Assembly: GCF_900169065.1 (NCBI RefSeq)
Contig: NZ_FXZB01000004.1
Location: 110,763-174,762, forward strand
Source: Brevibacterium aurantiacum
GTDB lineage: Bacteria > Actinomycetota > Actinomycetes > Actinomycetales > Brevibacteriaceae
Reading direction: 5' to 3'
Length of the DNA stretch: 64,000 bases
Positions 8,863 through 17,402 of the stretch are shown here, piece by piece. The position numbers were made by a program, and so were the translations under genes. The first letter of the stretch is position 1, and every line of letters begins with the position of its first letter. The notes below the pieces were generated by a model, which made no database searches, was not told the origin of the DNA, and saw only the letters and a list, made by a program, of their open reading frames with translations.

Positions 8863-9978
8863 ATGACCATTGCTTTAGACCCCATGATGACGTGGTTCGT
8901 CGTCGCCGGCATCATCGTTGTGCTGATCGTCGCGTTCTTCGTCGGCCACCGCATCGGGACGCGTCGTGCGCTGAGCCGAGTTCGACAGTATGCCCGCGGC
9001 ACTGACTCTGAGTCGACTGAGATCGAGCTCTCCAGTCGCTACCGGGCCGCCCTCGTCGTCAACCCCACCAAGGCCGATGTCAGCAGACTATCCTCGACCG
9101 CCGAGGCGATCTGCCGTTTCGAAGGCTGGAACCCGCCGTTGGTCATCGAGACCACACCAGAGGATTCCGGTGAGGGAGCCACTTCCCGCGCACTCGATGA
9201 GGGGGTCGACGTCGTCATCGCCGCCGGCGGTGATGGCACGGTCCGCGCAGTCGCCTCGGCGCTGGCCGGGTCAGAGACACCGATGGGGATCGTCCCACTG
9301 GGAACGGGGAATCTGCTGTCGCGAAACCTCGACATCGTCCTCGACAAGACCGAGTGGGCGCTGCGCATCGCACTGTGGGGCCGCAACCGGAAGATCGACG
9401 TCGGAACCGCGAAGACCGCCGAGGATGGGGACACTCACGTGTTCACCGTGATGACGGGACTCGGGTTCGATGCGGCCGTCATGGCCGACACCAATTCCGA
9501 CCTCAAGTCCCGCCTGGGCTGGTTGGCCTATGTCGAAGCCGGGTCCCGGAAGCTCGTCGGTCGACCCAGCCAGGTGAAGGTGACCTTCGACGACGACTAT
9601 CGGGTCTCGGCCCGCGTGCGTTCGGTCCTCGGCGGCAACTGCGGAAAGTTGCAGGGCGGCATTCAGCTGCTGCCCCAGGCTGTCATCGATGACGGGATGC
9701 TCGACGTCCTCATCGTCAGCCCGAAGAACCTGGGCCAGTGGGTCGGCGTCCTGGCCTCCGTGCTGGGCCGGAAGACCTCGAAGGGTCTGCACACGGACAT
9801 TCGCAAGTGCCAGAAGGTCGTCATCGAATCCGGCGAGGAACTCGATGTGCAGCTGGACGGAGATCCGATCGGCCAGTCAGGATATCTGGCGATGGAGGTC
9901 ATGCCCGCAGCGCTGACCGTTCGTGTGCCGACGGTCGAGCAGCGCAAGCAGATCCGAGCCGAGGCCTGGCCCATCTGA
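8863..9978 (+). CDS. Diacylglycerol kinase-family lipid kinase (DagK/YegS type)
   Basis: A 371-residue protein with one N-terminal membrane segment (FVVAGIIVVLIVAFFVG, about residues 10-26) and a DAGK catalytic domain. The domain has AALVVNPTKAD, the GGDGTVRAV nucleotide loop and the PLGTGNLLSRNL motif characteristic of diacylglycerol and sphingosine kinases. The C-terminal beta-rich half (GGIQLLPQAVIDDGMLDVLIV) is complete. The likely role is phosphorylating a membrane lipid at the inner leaflet. It stands alone between divergent serS and the wall-protein genes. Confidence 0.86.
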   Translation: MTIALDPMMTWFVVAGIIVVLIVAFFVGHRIGTRRALSRVRQYARGTDSESTEIELSSRYRAALVVNPTKADVSRLSSTAEAICRFEGWNPPLVIETTPEDSGEGATSRALDEGVDVVIAAGGDGTVRAVASALAGSETPMGIVPLGTGNLLSRNLDIVLDKTEWALRIALWGRNRKIDVGTAKTAEDGDTHVFTVMTGLGFDAAVMADTNSDLKSRLGWLAYVEAGSRKLVGRPSQVKVTFDDDYRVSARVRSVLGGNCGKLQGGIQLLPQAVIDDGMLDVLIVSPKNLGQWVGVLASVLGRKTSKGLHTDIRKCQKVVIESGEELDVQLDGDPIGQSGYLAMEVMPAALTVRVPTVEQRKQIRAEAWPI

Positions 9979-10167
9979 GGGCAAAGGCCCGGTAGTTACC
10001 GAATAGTTACATCACGGGAGTGTTTCACTGCGCACCCTTTGTTCACCAAAGTGTTACTGCAAATACCACTGAACAAAACTTACGCAAATAGTTTAGAGAA
10101 TCCTTCGAACCTAGTATGAGTTTCAGATGTGCACCCCCTCACACTCTCTAGATTGAAGGCACTGACA

Positions 10168-12339
10168 ATGAAGAAGCTCATTCTCGCGCCGGCCGTGGCC
10201 CTCGCGTTCACAGGTCTGGTGGCCGCCCCAGTCGCCGCCGCCGAGACCCCCTCCACCCATTCCGCGTCTGCCAAGGCTGAAGCAAAGGCCGAGCAGGACA
10301 AGAAGGACAAAGAAGCGGCCGACAAGCTCGCCAAGGAAGAGGCCGCGCAGAAGAAGGCCGACGAGGAAAAGGCCGCTGCTGAGAAGGAAGCCAAAGAGAA
10401 GGCTGAGCAGGAGAAGAAGGACGCAGCCGAGAAGAAGGCTGCTGACAAGAAGGCCGCAGCCAAGAAAGCAGCCGACGATAAGAAGAAGGCTGACGACAAG
10501 GCAGACAAGAAGTCCGGCGATGATGCCAAGGACGCGAAGAAGCCTGCGCCGAAGGATGACGAGCCGAAGAAGGACGACTCCGACGACAAGGACGATGTCG
10601 AGGAGATCAACGCTCAGCTGAAGGTCGCCGCCTCGTCGGTTTCGGCCGAAGATCTCGCCACCAAGGGAGTCAAGGTCACGGTCACCGGACTGGAGAAGGG
10701 TGACAAGCTCTCAACCTCCGGCCTGAGCGCACCGGCCACGACGGCCTCCGGCTCGACCGCAACTCTCAACGTCAAGTACAACGGCGATGCAGAAGACCTC
10801 ACCGAAGGCTCGAAGGCCCTCACCGTCAAGGTCCAGCGCGAAGGCGTCTCGGCCGAGAGCCTGCAGACTCAGGTTAAGGTCACTAAGGCCGACGTTGACC
10901 CCAAGGTCTCGCTCACTGTCGATCCCGAGGAGATCACCGCCGAGGATCTCGCGAACAAGGACAAGGGCGTCACCGTCACCGTCTCTGGCGTGAAAGAGGG
11001 CGACAAGATCAAAGACTCCCTGACCGGAGATACCGAAACCGCCGAAAAAGACGGCGACTACAAGCTACACCTTTACTACCAGGGTGCAGCTGAAGATCTC
11101 GCCGAGGGTAAGAAGTCGTTCACAGTCACCATCGATCGCGAAGGCGAAGATTCGGTCACCCTCGAAGGAGAGATCAACGTCGTCGACGAGGTCTCCGACG
11201 TTGACCCGAAGGTCTCGCTCTCAACCAATGAGATCTCGGTCGAGGACTTCAAGAAGGATGGACTCAAGTTCACCGGTGAGGGCTTCAGCCCCAACGGCAC
11301 CGTCAGTGTCCAGGGCGAAGCCGTTTCGGCACAGAGTGCCGCACCACAGGCTGACAAGGCCACTGCCGACGAGGATGGCAATGTCAGCGGAGTTGTGACC
11401 GCGCCTGAATCGATCGAAGCTGGCAAGTACTCGCTCACCTTCATCGACGATGAGACCGGTAAAAAGAGCGCCCCGGTCGAAGTCACCGTCACCGAGGACG
11501 ACGCCGTTGAGGCGATCGATGCATCGCTCAAGGTTGACCCCAAGGAGATCACCGCAGCGGATCTCGCCAACAAGGACAAGGGCGTCACCGTCACCGTCAC
11601 CGGCGTGAAAAAGGGTGACAAGATCACCGACTCGCTGACCGGAGACACCGAGACAGCCGAGGCCGACGGCGACTACAAACTCCACCTCTACTACCAGGGC
11701 AACCCCGACAGCCTCGAAGAAGGCAAGGTTCCGTTCACGGTCACCATCGACCGCGAAGGCACCGAGTCGGAGACACTCAATGGCAACATCACCGTCGTCG
11801 CCGAAGACAAAGAAGACGGCGACGACGGCGACGGAGGAGATACCCCCGAAGCGCCAGCAGAAGCATCGTTCACGGTCTCGCCGAAGACGCTCGAAGCAGC
11901 GGACTTCGCCAACGACAAGAAGGGCGTCACCCTGGCCGTCGAGGACTGCGAACCCGGCGCGGATGTGCACTTCGAAGTCACCCCTAAGGGCATCCAGGTC
12001 ACCGCGTACGAGAACACGGTCCAGGCCGACGACGAGGGCAAGGCTTCGGTCAATGTCTTCGGCACCTCTGACAACGTTTCAGCTTATGTCGGCGACTACA
12101 CCGCCAGCGCAACCTGCGGCGATGACTCGATGAAGGAATCATTCACAGTCACCGCCGGCGCAGATGGCGGCGGAAGCGACGGCGGCGACAACGGCGGCAA
12201 CGATGGCAGCCAGCTGCCACGCACCGGTGCAGACCTTGGTGGTCTTGCCTCGGGAGCGATGCTCCTCCTCGTCGGTGGAGCCGCAATCGCCATGACCGGT
12301 CGTCGCAAGAAGGTCGGACAGTCACCTACCGACTTCTGA
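10168..12339 (+). CDS. LPXTG-anchored repeat surface protein with coiled-coil stalk
   Basis: A 723-residue sortase substrate. I start at ATG 10168 (GAAGG upstream) because it begins a signal peptide (MKKLILAPAVALAFTGLVAA...AAA); the frame opens earlier at 10129, but those residues would precede the signal. Residues about 30-150 are a Lys/Glu/Ala/Asp coiled-coil or stalk. Five beta-rich modules of about 90 residues follow, two of them nearly identical, separated by acidic linkers. The last module carries an isolated cysteine pair (EDCEPG and TCGDD) that could form a disulfide. The C-terminus is LPRTG (about 683-687), a hydrophobic helix and RRKK. No ligand is known. A close paralogue follows downstream; no sortase gene is in the window. 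Confidence 0.9.
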   Translation: MKKLILAPAVALAFTGLVAAPVAAAETPSTHSASAKAEAKAEQDKKDKEAADKLAKEEAAQKKADEEKAAAEKEAKEKAEQEKKDAAEKKAADKKAAAKKAADDKKKADDKADKKSGDDAKDAKKPAPKDDEPKKDDSDDKDDVEEINAQLKVAASSVSAEDLATKGVKVTVTGLEKGDKLSTSGLSAPATTASGSTATLNVKYNGDAEDLTEGSKALTVKVQREGVSAESLQTQVKVTKADVDPKVSLTVDPEEITAEDLANKDKGVTVTVSGVKEGDKIKDSLTGDTETAEKDGDYKLHLYYQGAAEDLAEGKKSFTVTIDREGEDSVTLEGEINVVDEVSDVDPKVSLSTNEISVEDFKKDGLKFTGEGFSPNGTVSVQGEAVSAQSAAPQADKATADEDGNVSGVVTAPESIEAGKYSLTFIDDETGKKSAPVEVTVTEDDAVEAIDASLKVDPKEITAADLANKDKGVTVTVTGVKKGDKITDSLTGDTETAEADGDYKLHLYYQGNPDSLEEGKVPFTVTIDREGTESETLNGNITVVAEDKEDGDDGDGGDTPEAPAEASFTVSPKTLEAADFANDKKGVTLAVEDCEPGADVHFEVTPKGIQVTAYENTVQADDEGKASVNVFGTSDNVSAYVGDYTASATCGDDSMKESFTVTAGADGGGSDGGDNGGNDGSQLPRTGADLGGLASGAMLLLVGGAAIAMTGRRKKVGQSPTDF
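10921..11765 (+). repeat. Two in-frame module repeats inside the LPXTG gene
   Basis: Segments 10921-11150 and 11536-11765 align at a constant offset of 615 bp without gaps and are highly similar in DNA and protein (ANKDKGVTVTV, TGDTETAE, GDYKLHLYYQG, PFTVTIDREG or KSFTVTIDREG). They look like a recent internal duplication of one extracellular module, with a different module between them. Confidence 0.8.
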
Positions 12340-12390
12340 TGAACACTGCAGATGATCAACTCAAATAGGTGAGCATCTGAGCCTGCAACT

Positions 12391-12424
12391 GGGTGCGGCC
12401 CCGGCTTCGGTCGGGGCCGCACCC
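12391..12424 (+). terminator. Perfect 13-bp GC-rich stem-loop after the first LPXTG gene
   Basis: Arms 12391-12403 and 12412-12424 pair perfectly (GGGTGCGGCCCCG) around an 8-base loop containing TTCG, 52 bp after the stop. There is no U-run, as is common for high-GC actinobacterial terminators. Confidence 0.75.
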
Positions 12425-12581
12425 ATGTCCAACACGCCCATTGCTCTAACTGGTCAACGACGCCTGTGACTGATCTGTACGACAACTGTGAACAAAACGA
12501 CCACAACTATGCTCGTTGTAAATATTTCATTATTGTTACCTTCGTAGGACATCATCCTCAGCTGCTTAAACGAAGGACATC

Positions 12582-13943
12582 ATGAAGAAGCTTGTACTCG
12601 CCCCCGCAGTGGCCCTGGCCATCACCGGCCTTGCCGCATCCCCAGTAATGGCTGCACCTGAGACCCCCGCTCAGACACAGCCCACATCACAGACTGGCGC
12701 ACTCCAGAAGGCCAAAGTCTCTGGCGCAACTTCAGCGGACGCTCAGGCCGGAACCATCGGAGTCTCCGCCGACAGCGTCACCGTCGAAGAATTCGCCGAA
12801 AACGGCGTCGGAATCGCGGGCGAAGGACTGACCCCAGACACCGAGTACGCACTCGCTGTAACCCCTGCCGATGGACAGGCCGTCAACCCATATGAAACGA
12901 CCGTCACCACTGACGCAAGTGGTGCGTTTGAGACGGCAGTCGAAGGCGTAGGAGAACCCAACCCCGCGTTCGTAGGCAGCTACACCGTGACTGTGACTAA
13001 CCCAGAAGACGCCGAAGACTCAGCCACGACTACCTTCAAGGTCACCGGCGACGCCGAAGAGCCAGAAGCACCCGCAGTCGACCCGAAGGTCTCCCTCAAC
13101 ACCGAGAAGATCTCCGCCTCGGACTTCGAAAAGGACGGCCTCAAAGTCACCGGCGAGGGCTTCACCCCCGACAGCGCAGTGACTGTGCTGGGCAACGCCA
13201 CTCAGTCGCCCTTCTTCCAGGAAGAGGTCAAGGCCGACGAAGACGGCAAGATCAGCACCACCGTCGAGGCACCAGAAGATGGCCTCGAACCAGGCGACTA
13301 CTCGGTCTCCGCAGTCGACGCCGAAAGCGAAGAAGTCTCGAACTCTGCCAAGTTCACCGTCACCGCAGACGAGACCGAAGAGCCCAAGCCCACCACTCCG
13401 GCCGCTGAAGCCACGCTGAAGGTCTCGCCTGAGACCATTGAGGCCGCTGACTTCGTCGTGGAGAACAAGGGTGTCACCCTGGCAGTCGAGAACTGCGAGC
13501 CAGGCTCGGACGTTCACTACCTCGTCACCCCCAAGGGCAACTCGAACGTCACCGCCTACGACAACACCGTCAAGGCCGATGACGAGGGCAATGCCTCCGT
13601 CAACGTCTACGGCACCTCTGCCAATGACCCATCGGCCTACCTCGGCGACTACGACGTCACCGTCACCTGTGGCGACGACGAGCTCACCGGAGCCTTCACC
13701 GTCAGCGATGACGCCAACGCCGGCGGCAGCGACGGAAACGAAGATGGCAATGAAGACGGCAACGCAGACGGCGGTAACGGCGGCGATGATGACGGCAACG
13801 GAAACGGTGGCGGCGACCTGCCTCGCACCGGTACCGAGCTGACCGGCCTCGTCGGCGGAGCTGCTCTCCTCCTCATCGGTGGAGCCGCAGTCACCATGAC
13901 CATGCGTCGCAAGAAGGCCGTCGAGGATCCTTCAGCGATCTGA
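12582..13943 (+). CDS. LPXTG-anchored surface protein, paralogue of the upstream gene
   Basis: A 453-residue wall-anchored protein. It has a signal peptide (MKKLVLAPAVALAITGLAAS) nearly the same as its neighbour's, three beta-rich modules, a Gly/Asn/Asp linker, and LPRTG (about 413-417) with hydrophobic segment and RRKK. It lacks the coiled-coil stalk. Its middle module (VSLNTEKISASDFEKDGLKV) corresponds to the neighbour's fourth, and its last module, with the conserved cysteine pair ENCEPG and TCGDD, to the neighbour's last. The two genes arose by duplication with module gain or loss. GAAGGACATC precedes the ATG. A stem-loop terminator follows. Confidence 0.9.
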   Translation: MKKLVLAPAVALAITGLAASPVMAAPETPAQTQPTSQTGALQKAKVSGATSADAQAGTIGVSADSVTVEEFAENGVGIAGEGLTPDTEYALAVTPADGQAVNPYETTVTTDASGAFETAVEGVGEPNPAFVGSYTVTVTNPEDAEDSATTTFKVTGDAEEPEAPAVDPKVSLNTEKISASDFEKDGLKVTGEGFTPDSAVTVLGNATQSPFFQEEVKADEDGKISTTVEAPEDGLEPGDYSVSAVDAESEEVSNSAKFTVTADETEEPKPTTPAAEATLKVSPETIEAADFVVENKGVTLAVENCEPGSDVHYLVTPKGNSNVTAYDNTVKADDEGNASVNVYGTSANDPSAYLGDYDVTVTCGDDELTGAFTVSDDANAGGSDGNEDGNEDGNADGGNGGDDDGNGNGGGDLPRTGTELTGLVGGAALLLIGGAAVTMTMRRKKAVEDPSAI

Positions 13944-13975
13944 TAAGTCGGCCGTCGCAGCGGCGATGACAATGT

Positions 13976-14014
13976 AAGAAGAGTGCGAGCCCGTGGAGGG
14001 TTCGCACTCTTCTT
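13976..14014. terminator. 17-bp stem-loop between convergent genes
   Basis: Arms 13976-13992 and 13998-14014 (AAGAAGAGTGCGAGCCC against GGGTTCGCACTCTTCTT, one wobble) enclose a 5-base loop. The right arm ends in a TCTT run. It lies between the second LPXTG gene and the convergent DUF1206 gene and could serve both. Confidence 0.75.
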
Positions 14015-14092
14015 GCATTCACGTTCGGACATCCCTGTTGGGCGGCTATTTCCCGGCATAAGGAATTGTGCCGATGTGCCGTGCCCGAGGCA

Positions 14093-14974
14093 TCAATCCA
14101 TCCGGTCGTACCGAGCACGCAGACTGAGGAAGACTCCGTAGAGCACAAGACCAGCACCCACAGCGAGCATGAGCACAGTGCCGAACGGCTGGTCGCGCAT
14201 CGCTTTGAGCGCTCCGTCAATTCCCGTGAACTCTTCGGGGTCACCGGTCATCGCCGAGACGACGACGAGCGCTCCGACTGCCAGCAGCGTCGCGCCTTTG
14301 CCCAAATATCCGATGATGCCAGTGGCAATCAGCAGCGTGCTCACCGGAGCCTTACGTGGCATCCGCAGCTCGTCCATCCATTTGAGGCGGATCCCGGCGA
14401 TACAGAAACCGATGCCGATCATGACGATCACAACCCCGATCGCTGCGAGGATGTACAGGCCGCCCGGGGCCTTCGCCAGGGTCGTCGATGCCTGAGAGCT
14501 GGTCTTGCCTGAATCAGATCCGCCGCCGATGACGGACTGGGCGAACGTCAGGGCAACTGCGGCATAGGCAACAGCGGAACCGATCGTTTTGATGAATTCG
14601 ACCCATCTGCGGCGTCCCTGCCGATGCTGAGGGGCATTCGTGCCGGCTCCGCGCAGAGAGGCGGAACCGAAGAAGGCGTTGAACACACACCAGAGGGCCA
14701 TCAGCCCACAGCCGATCAGGCACAGGACGATGAGCACCATGCCGAACGGCTGTGCGGCCATCTGTTGGACCGCACCCGATTGATCCGCCTCGCCACCGCG
14801 ACCGAGTCCAACGGCAACCGCGGTGGCTCCGAGGATGATGTGCACGATTCCATTCGCGACGAAACCAGCTCGCGCAACCCGTTCGAACCACTTGCTGTCC
14901 GCAGCTTCTTGGGCCGCGTCGTCGGCCGAGTCCGCGGCACTTTTGAGCTTGTCAGTTTCGTCCATGAACGACAT
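14093..14974 (-). CDS. DUF1206 family membrane protein
   Basis: A 293-residue integral membrane protein with the triplicated DUF1206 unit: three two-helix repeats beginning near WFERVARAGFVANGIVHIILG, EFIKTIGSAVAYAAVALTF and VSTLLIATGIIGYLGKGATLL. Function is unknown; the family is common in actinobacteria and cyanobacteria. The open frame runs upstream to 15250 across hspR, but membrane homology begins after ATG 14974 (alternative ATG 14965); neither has a strong Shine-Dalgarno. The Asp/Ala-rich N-terminus is cytoplasmic. It follows hspR by 85 bp on the same strand and may be read through from the chaperone operon. Confidence 0.85.
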   Translation of the reverse strand: MSFMDETDKLKSAADSADDAAQEAADSKWFERVARAGFVANGIVHIILGATAVAVGLGRGGEADQSGAVQQMAAQPFGMVLIVLCLIGCGLMALWCVFNAFFGSASLRGAGTNAPQHRQGRRRWVEFIKTIGSAVAYAAVALTFAQSVIGGGSDSGKTSSQASTTLAKAPGGLYILAAIGVVIVMIGIGFCIAGIRLKWMDELRMPRKAPVSTLLIATGIIGYLGKGATLLAVGALVVVSAMTGDPEEFTGIDGALKAMRDQPFGTVLMLAVGAGLVLYGVFLSLRARYDRMD

Positions 14975-15059
14975 TCTGGCACAGCACGGTCGGTGTAGTG
15001 ACGAATGCCGGCGTCGACTACAAGAGGCTGCGCCGCGGGCAGCCTCCAATCTCAGTTGC

Positions 15060-15503
15060 TTACCGGCGTCTGAACCTGTTGTAGAGAACCATCGCACCCG
15101 GCTCGGGCCGACCCCGGGGCCGCCTGCCACGCGAGATCGAGACGACGTCACCAGCAGTGCCGGCAGCGAAGACACGAGCTTCGCGTTCCTTCGCTGACAT
15201 CCGAGACCTGACTTCGGTCTCCAGCTCCTCGTTCCGGGACTTGAGCGCATCGACCTGATTCTGCAGGTCGATGATCTTCTTGATCCCGACGAGGTTAACG
15301 CCTTCGTCCTGCGAGAGCTGCTGGATCATGCGCAGCTCGGCGATGTCCTGACCGGAGTAGCGACGACCGCGTCCTGCCGTGCGCTCGGGGGTGACGAGAC
15401 CCAGTCGGTCATACTGCCGCAAGGTCTGCGGGTGCATACCCGCCAGATCCGCCGCCACCGAGATGACATACACCGCAGCACTCGACGAAATGTGCATGTG
15501 CAT
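15060..15503 (-). CDS. hspR: Heat-shock repressor HspR (MerR family)
   Basis: A 147-residue MerR-type regulator, the autogenous repressor of the actinobacterial dnaK operon that uses DnaK as corepressor. The winged helix-turn-helix occupies about 10-60 (YVISVAADLAGMHPQTLRQYDRLGL, TAGRGRRYS), followed by a coiled coil (IKKIIDLQNQVDALKSRNEEL). The C-terminus ends in hydrophobic and basic residues (MVLYNRFRRR), as in other HspR proteins. It is last of the chaperone genes, 14 bp after dnaJ. HAIR-like sites upstream of dnaK are its expected targets. Confidence 0.94.
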   Translation of the reverse strand: MHMHISSSAAVYVISVAADLAGMHPQTLRQYDRLGLVTPERTAGRGRRYSGQDIAELRMIQQLSQDEGVNLVGIKKIIDLQNQVDALKSRNEELETEVRSRMSAKEREARVFAAGTAGDVVSISRGRRPRGRPEPGAMVLYNRFRRR

Positions 15504-15517
15504 TGTGTTTCATCACC

Positions 15518-16537
15518 TCAACTGGCTTTGGCCTTGTCCAGGAGGCCGGCGCGGGGGTCTTCACCCTCGGTCGCAGTCCTGAACGACTCGACCGCAGCCT
15601 TGGCCTCCTTGGACAGGTTCTTCGGCACCGCGATCTGGACCGTAGCCAGCAGATCGCCGGTGCCTTTCTTCGTCTTCACACCTTTGCCCCGCACGCGCAG
15701 GGTCCGTCCCGAGGGTGTCCCCGGTGCGACCTTGACCTTGACGGGCGTTCCGCCCAGGGTCGGCACCTTGACCTCAGCGCCGAGGGCCGCCTCGTCGAAG
15801 CTGACGGGCAGGTCCATGCGCAGATTGTCACCGTCACGGGTGAATACCGGGTGCGGTTTCACGTGCACGGTGAGGATCACGTCGCCGGGCTCGCCGCCGT
15901 TCGGACTGGTCTTGCCCTTGCCGGCCAGGCGGATCTTCTGCCCGTCCTTGACCCCGATCGGTGTACGCACGGTCAGCGGCTTCCCACCCGGCATGTTCAG
16001 CTTCACCGAGGCTCCGTTGATCGCTTCGGTGAACGACAGGGTGGTGTTGGACTTGATGTCCCCGCCCTTGGTCGGTGGCGAATAGCCGCCGCCGAAACCG
16101 CCACCGCCGTAGCCTCCTCCGCCGAAGCCGTTGAGAAGGTCAGCGAGATCTGGGGGCACGTCTCCCCCGCCTCCGCCGTAGGGCGAGCGGGTCCGTGTCC
16201 GTCCGCCTCCGCCGAAGAGGTCGGAGAATACGTCGTCGAATCCGCCGCCGGAACCGCCTGCGGGTCCACCGGAACCGGTGAACCTGGCTCCGCCGCCCAT
16301 GGCGCGGACCTGGTCATACTGGGCGCGGGATTCCTTGTCAGACAGCACCTGATGTGCCTGGCCGAGCTCCTTGAACTTGTCTTCAGCCTTGGAGTCACCT
16401 GGGTTAGCATCCGGGTGGTACTTGCGTGCCAGCTTGCGGTAGGCCTTTTTGATCTCTGCGTCGGAAGCATCTTTGGAGACGCCGAGGGTCTTGTAGAAGT
16501 CCTTTTCGAACCAATCATTCTGAGGACCGGTATTCAC
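15518..16537 (-). CDS. dnaJ: DnaJ co-chaperone without zinc-finger domain
   Basis: A 339-residue Hsp40. The J domain (about 9-75) has the HPD motif in [12 protein letters not shown] long Gly/Phe-rich linker follows ([14 protein letters not shown]), then the C-terminal substrate-binding domains. The four CxxCxGxG zinc-finger repeats of class I DnaJ are absent, so this is a class II (CbpA-like) protein, although it sits in the main dnaK operon. GTG at 16537 follows AAGGAGGTGCCAG. The dnaJ-grpE gap of 145 bp contains a strong stem-loop. Confidence 0.92.
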   Translation of the reverse strand: MNTGPQNDWFEKDFYKTLGVSKDASDAEIKKAYRKLARKYHPDANPGDSKAEDKFKELGQAHQVLSDKESRAQYDQVRAMGGGARFTGSGGPAGGSGGGFDDVFSDLFGGGGRTRTRSPYGGGGGDVPPDLADLLNGFGGGGYGGGGFGGGYSPPTKGGDIKSNTTLSFTEAINGASVKLNMPGGKPLTVRTPIGVKDGQKIRLAGKGKTSPNGGEPGDVILTVHVKPHPVFTRDGDNLRMDLPVSFDEAALGAEVKVPTLGGTPVKVKVAPGTPSGRTLRVRGKGVKTKKGTGDLLATVQIAVPKNLSKEAKAAVESFRTATEGEDPRAGLLDKAKAS

Positions 16538-16632
16538 CTGGCACCTCCTTCCGTGTCTTCTTCATCAGTGTATTCAATTGTCTCCTCACAATCCGCAACC
16601 CCGGGATTGTCATCCCGGGTGATCCGGACCGC

Positions 16633-16670
16633 CGCCGAGGTGGTTCCACGGTGGTGGGACCACCTCGGCG
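16633..16670 (-). promoter_or_regulatory. Intra-operon 12-bp stem-loop between grpE and dnaJ
   Basis: CGCCGAGGTGGT (16633-16644) pairs perfectly with ACCACCTCGGCG (16659-16670) around a 14-base loop, just after the grpE stop. No U-run follows on the minus strand. It could be a partial terminator or an RNA processing/stability element that lowers dnaJ-hspR expression relative to dnaK-grpE. Confidence 0.5.
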
Positions 16671-16682
16671 AGGGTGTGGTTC

Positions 16683-17402
16683 TCAGTCTTCCGGCTGCTG
16701 CACGCCGACGCGTGCCGCACGGATGACCCGGTCACCCATGCGATAGCCCGGCTGCATGACCAGGAAGACGGTCGGAGTCTCGACGTCGTCCGATGGCTGC
16801 TGCATGAGTGCCTCGTGCAGCCGCGGATCGAACTCGTCGCCGACTTCACCGTACTGCTCGACGCCGACCTTGTTCAGCGAGTCGACCAGCTTCTTCACGT
16901 GGGTCTCGAAAGGCCCCGTGACGTCGCCGTTCTCCTGCGCCAGGCGCACTTCGTCGAGTACTGGGATCAGGGCCTCGACGGCCTTGATCGTTCCACCGGT
17001 CGCAGCCCGCTCGCGTTCGCGATCGGCCCGCATCCGGTAGGCGGCGTACTCGGCGTTGATGCGTTTGAGGTCGGCCAGGTGCGCTGCAGCCTCAGTTCCC
17101 GGTGCGGGTTCGGCAGCCTCTTCGCCCTGAGCAGCCTCGGTGTCGTTCAACGTCGAAGCGTCGGCCGGGATGTCGACGCCGAGGTCGCTGGCATCAGCCA
17201 GATCCTCCTCCGCGCCCTGGACGTCGTCGGCGCCTGCGGCACCGGTGGCGTCGTTCGCGACATCGGCCTCACCGGTCTCCGCCGAGGCCGACGCTGAGTC
17301 GGCCTCTGGGCGGAGTTCACCGGTGTCCGGATCAATCCGGCGCTTGTCGCTGAAGGTGAAGCCTGGCTCCTCGGACGACGGATCGTTGCCCTCGGAAGTC
17401 AT
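16683..17402 (-). CDS. grpE: Nucleotide exchange factor GrpE
   Basis: A 239-residue GrpE, the ADP-release factor for DnaK. The N-terminal 110 residues are acidic and low-complexity. The dimerising helix is at about 115-145 (AAAHLADLKRINAEYAAYRMR) and the beta-wing domain at the end (GDEFDPRLHEALMQQPSDD...GYRMGDRVIRAARVGV). The ATG overlaps the dnaK stop by one base (TAATG), showing translational coupling. The start is not in doubt. Confidence 0.95.
   Translation of the reverse strand: MTSEGNDPSSEEPGFTFSDKRRIDPDTGELRPEADSASASAETGEADVANDATGAAGADDVQGAEEDLADASDLGVDIPADASTLNDTEAAQGEEAAEPAPGTEAAAHLADLKRINAEYAAYRMRADRERERAATGGTIKAVEALIPVLDEVRLAQENGDVTGPFETHVKKLVDSLNKVGVEQYGEVGDEFDPRLHEALMQQPSDDVETPTVFLVMQPGYRMGDRVIRAARVGVQQPED

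Noticed and set aside
16613..16680. CACCTCGGCG/CGCCGAGGTG words as a genome-wide regulatory motif
   Set aside because: The word recurs inside many coding regions (for example near 1510 and 58630) as expected from codon usage; only the paired copy after grpE was kept as a stem-loop.
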